Source: Siphonodentalium dalli (lineage: Eukaryota; Mollusca; Scaphopoda; Gadilida; Siphonodentaliidae). From it: 64,000 nt of DNA. The notes under the pieces are model-generated. The model saw only the letters and a program-made list of their open reading frames with translations. It searched no databases and was not told the DNA's origin. Below, piece after piece: positions 53,401 to 62,400 of this stretch (position 1 is its first letter; the number at the start of each line of letters is the position of its first letter). Both the position numbers and the translations under genes were made by a program. The stretch is from positions 20,772,991 through 20,836,990 of the forward strand of contig CP136061.1 of assembly GCA_032622095.1 (NCBI GenBank). The letters run 5' to 3'.

Positions 53401-56400
53401 ATAGAAACCAACACAACAGCTGGAGAATCTCCTTTCAGTAATGGGATCGTAGAAAGACATAATCTCATTTTGGCAGAAACAATGAAGAAAACACTAGAGG
53501 ATGTGAAGTGTGATCCTGATATTGCTCTCTCGTGGGCATTGAGTGCGAAGAATTCTCTGCAGAATCATGGAGGATTCAGTCCAAACCAACTTGTTTTCGG
53601 GCACAACGTCAACATACCGTCAGTTTTAACAGACAAACTTCCTGCGTTGGAATCAACAACATCTAGTGATATAATAAGACAAAATCTTCAAGCGATGCAT
53701 AAAGCTAGGGAGAACTTTATTAAGGCAGAATCGAGTGAACGCATACAGAGAGCACTGAGACATAATGTGAGATCATATTCCGATGAACATTATATAAACG
53801 GTGATAAAGTGTATTACAAGCGAAAAGCTTCAAAGGATGGAAAGGTCCAGGTGTTGTGTTAGGACAGGATGGACAATTTGTTCTAGTGAGACATGGTGGA
53901 GCGTACTATAGAGTTCATCCATGTCAGTTGATGAAAGTGAAAAGTGAGAGACACGATCAGGTGGATAAGAGTGTTAAGTCCAGCAAAGTTGATCAGGAAT
54001 TTGCTTCCAATAGTAAAGTTATACAGGACTGTGATGACAGTGATGAAGAACAGCGTGATGTGAATGAATATTCTGAGGATGAGAATGAGTCAATTACTTC
54101 TTCTGAGGAATCATCGACTGGTGAGGTTGCACCACAAAACATGATTGATCATGATATTAAGAACAATTCAGTGAAGCCAAAGAGGAACAGTTGTGTAAAA
54201 TTCAAGTTAGACTCAAGTGAGAAAGAACTGAATAACATGAAACAGAATGATATGAAACTTGGTGCAACAATCAGTAGTTACGATAATGCACTATTCTTGT
54301 GGCACAATGAAGATGGGACTCTGAAAGGAATTCTTGTCAGCCATGTTGATGACTTTGCCTTTTGCGGAGATGAACAATTTCATTGTAATGTGATTCAGAA
54401 GCTTGAAGGAATATTCAAGATCAGCATGCATGTCAATGGCTCTTTTAAGTATTTAGGGCTGAATGTGTTTCAAACTTCAAAAGGAATTAGTGTCAACCAG
54501 GAACAATATATTCCAACCATCATACCAATTCAGTTGGAAAGACCACATCCTAGTAAGACAGATGAACTGACACAAGGGGAGAAAAAGGAAATGAAGCGAC
54601 TCAGTGGTCAAATGTTGTGGGTGACTTCTCAAACACGTCCAGATTTTAGTTTTGAGAGCTGTATTATCAGTAATATGGGAAAACATCCAACCATACAGAT
54701 GATAGACGAAGCCAACAAAGCATTATCTAAGATGAAATCTACGAAAGCCGATATTAAATTTCCGAATCTAGGCAAACCAGAACTGTTAAAAGTGATCACA
54801 TATTCAGATGCCACGTACGCCAGTTTGAAAGATGGTTCATCACAAGGAGCATTCATTGTATTTCTTCAAGGAAGTAACAACATGATGGTACCAATGACAT
54901 GGCAATCAAAGAAACTTAATCGAGTTACAAAAAGTCCTTTGGCATCGGAGACATTGGCTTTGAGTGAGGCAGCGGATGCTGGATTTCTGGTATCGTCATT
55001 GGCACAAGAAGTGTTTGGACTACCATCGCTTCCTCTTGTATTGTGTTACACAGACAATGCATCCTTAAAAGACACATTACAAACGTCTAAAACGGTTACA
55101 GACCGACGTCTGAGGGTTGATATAGCAAGACTGAGAGAAATGGTCAGAGAGAATGAAATTGAAGTTTTCTGGATAAATGGCAAGAAACAACTTGCAGACT
55201 GTCTGACAAAACGTGGCGCTTCCTCTAAGGAATTACTGGAAGTGCTACAGAAGTCAATGTTGTAGATGATGGATGTAGAACTGTAAATATTGTATATAGG
55301 ACAATTTCTGTGCTGTTTATTCTTCAAAGAAAAAGAAAAACAAAACAAACAAACAAACAAACAAAAACAAAAACAATTAAGATGTTATAACGACTTCTGT
55401 AAAAGACAAGAAGAAGCAGCGGCATTGGAACGATTTCTTTAGAAGACAAGTAGAAGAAGCAGCAGCAATGTTAATGTACTTTCATTATCGTTACAGGATA
55501 CTGAGGGCGTTACTATCAACCATCTAGGTAACTAACACTCGGTACAGCATAAAATAATGTTTATGTAATATAAACAGGAGTTCGCACATAAGCCTCATTA
55601 AAATATGAGAACACGCTGTCCAGACATGCATTTAGAGTCTTTGGGGCTTTAACTATGCTCATTCCAGGGCTTTAAATAAACATTCCGATGTGACGTCATC
55701 GGCTAGAAGTTTGCAGACATCAAAGAGATCACATACCGCAGTCATTGAATGTGGGTCACTCATGCACGTGTTACACAGTCAGGTCAAGGACGCCCACTGT
55801 TTGTGAATTTGCTGCTGTTTACGGTTGAATTCTTAGATATTAATACATATAATACGATATATATGTTTTAAATGTCGGACAGGGAATATAATAAAGACAA
55901 AGTACATATGAGGATGGGGTATTTATTTATTTTTTGTATACCGAATTGTATTATTTTATCGCGTTGCAGTTAGTTTGCGTCGGCATTTTCTCCCGTTATT
56001 TACCTGTGATCGCAGTTGATTCCTCAAAATTCGGCTGAAAATATGCCCCTCATTGACTTACCGATCTATAAGTCGCAGGAGGATTTTAATAGGGCAAATT
56101 GGGGTAAAAAGATGCGACTTATCCACCGGCCGGTACGGTATATATAGCAGATATGGCACAGTAGCATGTTATATATAGGTCTCCGAAATATGCCGACTGT
56201 TGCTCTTTGAACATGTCTGGGACTATACGCTTTGGTGGCCGTGTGTGGAGTGGATGTCAGACTTTGAGTCGCAAGGCATGCTCGCAGCCATGGGCCTGGG
56301 TTCAGATCCCACCCAATCCCAATAAAATTTGCACTGTCTCAAAAATTACATTTGCTTACAAGATTTTACTTTAGCAAGGGAAGCCGAACTGTCTTAGTAA

Positions 56401-59400
56401 AGCGTAAGTTGGTATGATGTCGTAAGTAAATTGCTTGTTAAGTATGATAACTTAGGCAAATAGGTATTTGGTGTACCAATACTTTTTGTATTAAAATATA
56501 ATGTAACTGATTTTGCTTGGGTTAAGCTCTTCAGGTGACATCTGTAAATCTGTAAATCAAGATGGGTGCATTGAGTATGATACATGTGTTATATATACAT
56601 ATGTGTGATATGCTCTGTGTGGATAGCGTCATTAAATTCACCCTCAGGGAGCCTCATTCTGAAAATGTCCAGCATTACACTCTCAGGCCTGCCTTTGTGC
56701 ATGGAAGATTACCGTGTGCCCATTGTTGGCCCATTGGCAATATTTTTGGGACCATTTCATAGTTTTTTAGCTCGAATTAGCCCGAATGGCAGTGCTGGTG
56801 ACAACCAAAGCTATTGCGGAATACATTCTAGCTTGTTACCTTTTCAGTTTTTAAGGAATATATTCTAGCTATTACCTTTTCAGTTTTTCCATTTCTTCAG
56901 GGTTCCTTAGAGTTGATCCCATCTGATTTTTTCTGTTTACAAATTCATTGAGAACAAGATCTCGGCACGGCATCTGTAAATCAAGATGGGGCATTGAATA
57001 TGATACATGTGTTATATACACAATGTGCTTGTATTGATTCATGTATCGCGATGAGGTAGTTTTCATGGCCATATAGCGATGTGACAAACTTGGAAATTAG
57101 CCGAGTTGTGATACATGAATCGTTACAAACACATTGTGTATATAACACATTTATCTACCATTCTACCATTTTATGAGTTTATTAGATACCGAAATCATTG
57201 GATTTGTGGCCTGACCTTCTGGGAAGTATCTATAGTCTCAAATAACTTTGTTTGTAGTAACTTTCTCCCTTCTCTTCAGTTTCTATATCCCCTAATTTGC
57301 AGAAGATAATATGCATAATTGAGGTGACTAATGGATGAACATCACCAACTTCAATTGGGGAACTTCAATCTAATCCTAGGTCTAATCCATAGAAGTTGAG
57401 GCCTAAAAAGAATGAGGTTCCCAGAGAGTGAATGTGGTGATGCTAGCCTTCCATGCGGGAGAGTGTCACTAAATTCACCCTCTGTGGACCTCATTTTGCA
57501 AATGACACACACACTATTTATTTACAGGCTTCGATGGCTCCATGATGTTAACACAGGCTGGAACTGGTGTATTTGGTGATAAAACATCAACAGGTATGGA
57601 ATAAATTCCACAAGGTGCGCTACCATCACCAAATTCACCCTCTGGGGACCTCATTCTGCTTAGGCCTCAACTAAGACACAAATTGAATTTCCCTAGTTGA
57701 ACTTGGTGATGTTCACTCATTAGTCACCTCGATTATGAATTTTATCTTCTGCACATTAATGGATATAGAAACTAATAAGTGAAAAAGTAACTAAAAACAA
57801 TGTTAATTTGAGACTGTAGATACTTCCCAGAAGATGAGGCCTCAGCAGATTGAGGTCCCCAGAAGGTGAATTTGGTGATGCTAGCCCACTATGCGGGATA
57901 GCGTCATTAAATTCACCCTCTGGGGACCTCATTCTAAAAATGACATACACACTATTTCAAGGTTTGGAGGCGAACCCACAAATTTACGAAGTCATAAGCT
58001 GCTAAACCACAAAAATTTATAGCAACGAAATTAAAGCCATTTACAGTAGTTGAATAATAATTTGATGGAATTCCGACCTTTTCTAACTGCACAGAGATGA
58101 AAGCCTCGGGAGATCGTGTTGGAGCGTTATCAGGCTTTGATCCTTGTGTCGTCCCTTCAGTTCTGCTCGACATTCCGGTCATCTGCGTCAACGAGCTCTT
58201 CTCACTCTTACTTTCTGTTGGGCTAGCCCTTCCACTGTAGACAAGGAAAAAACACAGATAAACTAATCAATAAAGAAACACAGATAAACTAATCAATCAT
58301 AATAATGTTAATATTAATAGCTTTGTTCAGAGAAATGTACAGATCTTTTACAATGTGTTTGCCGGGAATCTATCTCGTCATCTGAGTCAAGGAGCTCTTC
58401 TCACACTTACTAGCAGTTTCTGTTTGGCTAATTCTTCCACCGTAGACAGAAGGAATAAAAGGTCGCAGACCACATGTCCCCCGACTCGAGTGGTAAACTT
58501 CATGATTGGATTTGTTAGAAGGATACTATTTGCAACAATGTTATACAGTATATAGATGTTGCCCACCACCGCAAAATTTCTTGGACAAAACAACCCGATG
58601 AACATACGCATGCAAACGCGAAAAAAATGATATTTTTGTATTAGCTATATAGATGTTGCAAATCACCAACATGTTAGGAACAATATCCCAGAGTTTCAAA
58701 TCTCTACATTTAAAACTGTAGGAGGAGTTGATTACACCATGAAGGTACCCAATCTCATCCAAAAGGCAAAAATGTTCCAAATTTTCTAAGTCGAAAACCC
58801 CCCAAAAATATGGAAAAAATGATATTTTTTATTAGCTATATAGATGTTGCAAATCACCAACATGTTAGGAACAATATCCCAGAGTTTCAAATCTCTACAT
58901 TTAAAACTGTAGGAGGAGTTGATTACACCATGAAGGTACCCAATCTCATCCAAAAGGCAAAAATGTTCCAAATTTTCTAAGTCGAAAACCCCCCAAAAAT
59001 ATGGAAAAAATGAAATTTTTTATTAGCTATATAGATGTTGCAAATCACCAACATGTTAGGAACAATATCCCAGAGTTTCAAATCTCTACATTTAAAACTG
59101 TAGGAGGAGTTGATTACACCATGAAGGTACCCAATCTCATCCAAAAGGCAAAAATGTTCCAAATTTTCTAAGTCGAAAACCCCCCAAAAATATGGAAAAA
59201 ATGATATTTTTTATTAGCTTTATAGATGTTGCAAATCACCAACATGTTAGGAACAATATCCCAGAGTTTCAAATCTCTACGTTTAAAACTGTAGGAGGAG
59301 TTGATTACACCATGAAGGTACCCAATCTCGGACGCACGGACGGACGGACGCACGGACGCACAGACGCACGGACGCACGGACGGACGAGGGTCATTTCTAT

Positions 59401-62400
59401 AGTCCTCCGACGGAAACGTCGGGGGACAATCAAGAGAGAGACTAAATCCAACTAAAGTTAATAGATAGGTTTAGATAAATGTATAAGTGGTTTTCAGATC
59501 TGTGTTGCCAAAAAATAACACAAATATCAATCTTATCAGTCAATTGCAACATCACCTATAGAGAGTCTAATTAGGAGATTTATAAGCACATTAAGCCTTT
59601 CAATTGTGAATGGATTAAATGTTTAAATTGGAATTGCCAATACTTAATTTGTACAGGTATGTTGATGATAAAATTGAGCAAAACACCTCAGATTTATATT
59701 CAGTCACGTTGAACTTATTATTTGAACATTCCCCAAGAGAATTACTCATTAAATTGTTGAAGTCTTATATCTGCATTACATTAAACTATAAATTCAGCTT
59801 AATTTGAGTTTGAGATATATTGGTAAAAACAAACTGGGAATTAATTCTATAGATTTCATGAAAGTGACAGGCCACAGAATTTAGTGGTGAGAATTTACCT
59901 CTTTTTCTCCGTTTCCTTCTTAGGTTGACAGAAGTGAGCTTGTTGTACAGCACATACCAGCATGTTCTTATGAGCAATCTGAGACTTCAGGACGACCTGA
60001 AAACTCTCCAGACCTCCTGGACGCAGCACCTGATGCAAGAAATATGTTAAATTATCAACTACATCAACATTAATCTCTTAGAAGAATTCATATTCAGATA
60101 ATAAATAAATAAATGGCCTATTGTTGAACTTATTATCTGAACATTTCCTTAGAGAACTCTTGCCAATGCAAAAAAAAAGATGGTTAAATTAGTTTAATCT
60201 TCAATTGTTGTGTTGTTCAAATAATATAAGTAAATGATAAACAGATAATACTCCATGGATTCCCATTCATTTATTTCTGATAATGTTATAATAATAAGAC
60301 CAAAGATTATTTACTGAACTTGTTAGCTGAACATCACTAAAAAGGAAATAAAACATCAAACAGTATTCAGGTATGATAGGGTTAATTACCTGGAGAATAC
60401 TCTGTGGATACCCATTTATGTACTTGTTGTGATGTTACGAAAATAAGACTCATATTGAGTTATCATAGGGTTAATTACCTGGAGAATACCTTCCCTGCTT
60501 CTGAATGAGAACCTGCCAACATGACTTTCATCAATTTCATGAATGGCCAAATATAATGCTGAAGTTGTGTACCTAGAGTAAAATATGAACGGCTAAATAT
60601 ATTGCTGAAATTGTGTACCTGGATTAAAGCATGAAATTAACCCTTTTGTGACAGGAGCTGTGGTGGTGAAGCATTGAAGATCCTGTGCCAGTGCATTCTC
60701 TTATATATGTGAGTCTCCCATAGGGAGCCTTCCATATATAAGAATATGCACTGGCTTACATGATCAAGGTAAATATTGTTAGGTCAATATATGCGAGGCA
60801 CCTTATGGGAGACTCGCATATTTAAGAGAATGCATTGGCACCGGGTTTTCGCAAAAATTCAGGAAGCTCCAGTCATCAAAGGGTTAATCATGATAATTGG
60901 ATCTTCTGAAATGCCCGGTTAGAACTTCTGAGTACTCTATTATGTATATGGCATCAAAGAGATGCATTCGCAGGCATCAAGTTTCTAACTGCAGCTCGTG
61001 ATTGTAACATTCCAATTCAAGGCCTGTCACATGAAAACGTGGAACCAATCAGAAAGGGAAGAATGAATGTGACAAAGCAAAACATCATTGACCATCGGTG
61101 CCATGACAGTGTTCTGAACATGATTTCAAGAGTAAAAGAATCTCAGCCACATCTAAAATGTACTGGATAAATTTTGTACCTCTGATGCTGTCATGTTATC
61201 ATGTTATCATGTCCAGGGGCTAGGCACACGGATGGGAATGAGAGCAAACAATAATGGCTGTCTCGTATGAGACAATATGACATCTTATTTTTAACCCTTT
61301 CATGAATGGAGATGCCTGGTGCGCATTAACCCTTTACCCAACAAACCGGCCAAAACCGGCCAAATAAAGCTTCAACAGCCTAAAATATATTGGGTCTGTC
61401 TCAATAAAACCATACAAATATGGATATCATTGGAACCGGCTCCTTGACCACATTGTGGTAGTTACAGTTATGCCCTGTGCCAATGCATTCTCTTATATAT
61501 GCGAGTCGACCATAGGTCGCCTCGCATATATAAGAGAATGCATTGGCCTAAAAAAAATCTTTTTCTTACATTCTTTAACAATTTTATAATTTTTAATGTG
61601 TTAAGCCAATGCATTCTCTTATATATGCGAGGCGACCTATGGTCGACTCGCATATATAAGAGAATGCATTGGCACAGGGCCGTTCTGTTGGGTAAAGGGT
61701 TAAAGATCCTGTGCCAGTGCATTCTCTTATATATGTGAGTCTCCCAAAAGGGAGCCTCACATATATAAGAGAATGCACTGGCTTACAAGGTCAAGGTAAA
61801 TATTCTTAGGCCAATGCATTTTCTTATAAATGCAAGGCTCCCTATGGGCGACTCACATATATAAGAGAATGCATTGGCAGTGTTTTCGCAAAATTTCAGG
61901 AAGCTCCAGTCATGAAAGGGTTATAGATCACTACTTTGGCAAATAGATCACATCTTCTACAAAAGGAAGATCTACTTATCCCGACTTATAATAATCACTA
62001 ACTCACTGCAAGCTGTGCTATTTATAAAGAACAAGTGCACCGCTGGGCGGAGGTAACGCCCCCGACTGTACAATCAGAGAGGATTTTTCTTATTTTTGTG
62101 CAAATGCTTATTAAATGGCACTTTGTAAAGTTATGTTATTCATGAGTAAACAATCCAAAATCAAGTTATCATCTGGAAACCAAAAAAAGTAGCAGAAAAC
62201 CTGAATTTTCTAAGTCCAAAAAGGGGCGTAACTCTGGAAAAAATGGGCGGACGAAACCACGGCTATGGGGAAATCTTGTCCCCCCGGCTGGTCTATTGGC
62301 ATACCACATATCAACTGAATTGAATTAGCGAAACCAAAGTTATGAGTTGAAACGTTCGTATGCCAAAGAAAACCTGAATTTTCTAAGTCCAAAAAGGGGC

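Larger units (their letters stand above)
51446..55537 (+). mobile_element. Ty1/copia-type retrotransposon with 69-bp LTRs, 4092 bp
   Basis: Two identical 69-bp LTRs (TGTTA...TAACA), a 5-bp target duplication CTCGG (51441-51445, 55538-55542) and a tRNA-Met-type primer site after the left LTR. Gag, protease and integrase lie before the reverse transcriptase, which is the copia order. RT is internally deleted and the frame breaks between integrase and RT. It might belong to the GalEa/CoMol copia branches of aquatic animals; that is from memory. Confidence 0.93.
50682..56140. mobile_element. TIR DNA element (~1.36 kb) split by a copia-type insertion
   Basis: Perfect inverted ends TACCGTACCGGCCGGTGGAT and its complement, followed by GCGACTTATCC-type repeats and flanked by TATATA. 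The interior at 51229-51440 and 55543-55850 matches the element at 36282. The copia-type element is inserted at 51446. Confidence 0.8.

Noticed and set aside
57966-58044. Extension of exon 5 to include FNFVAINFCGLAAYDF
   Set aside because: The donor at 58044 (GTAAAT) gives a phase that joins exon 6; the extra stretch reads into sequence that looks like intron and has no better donor.
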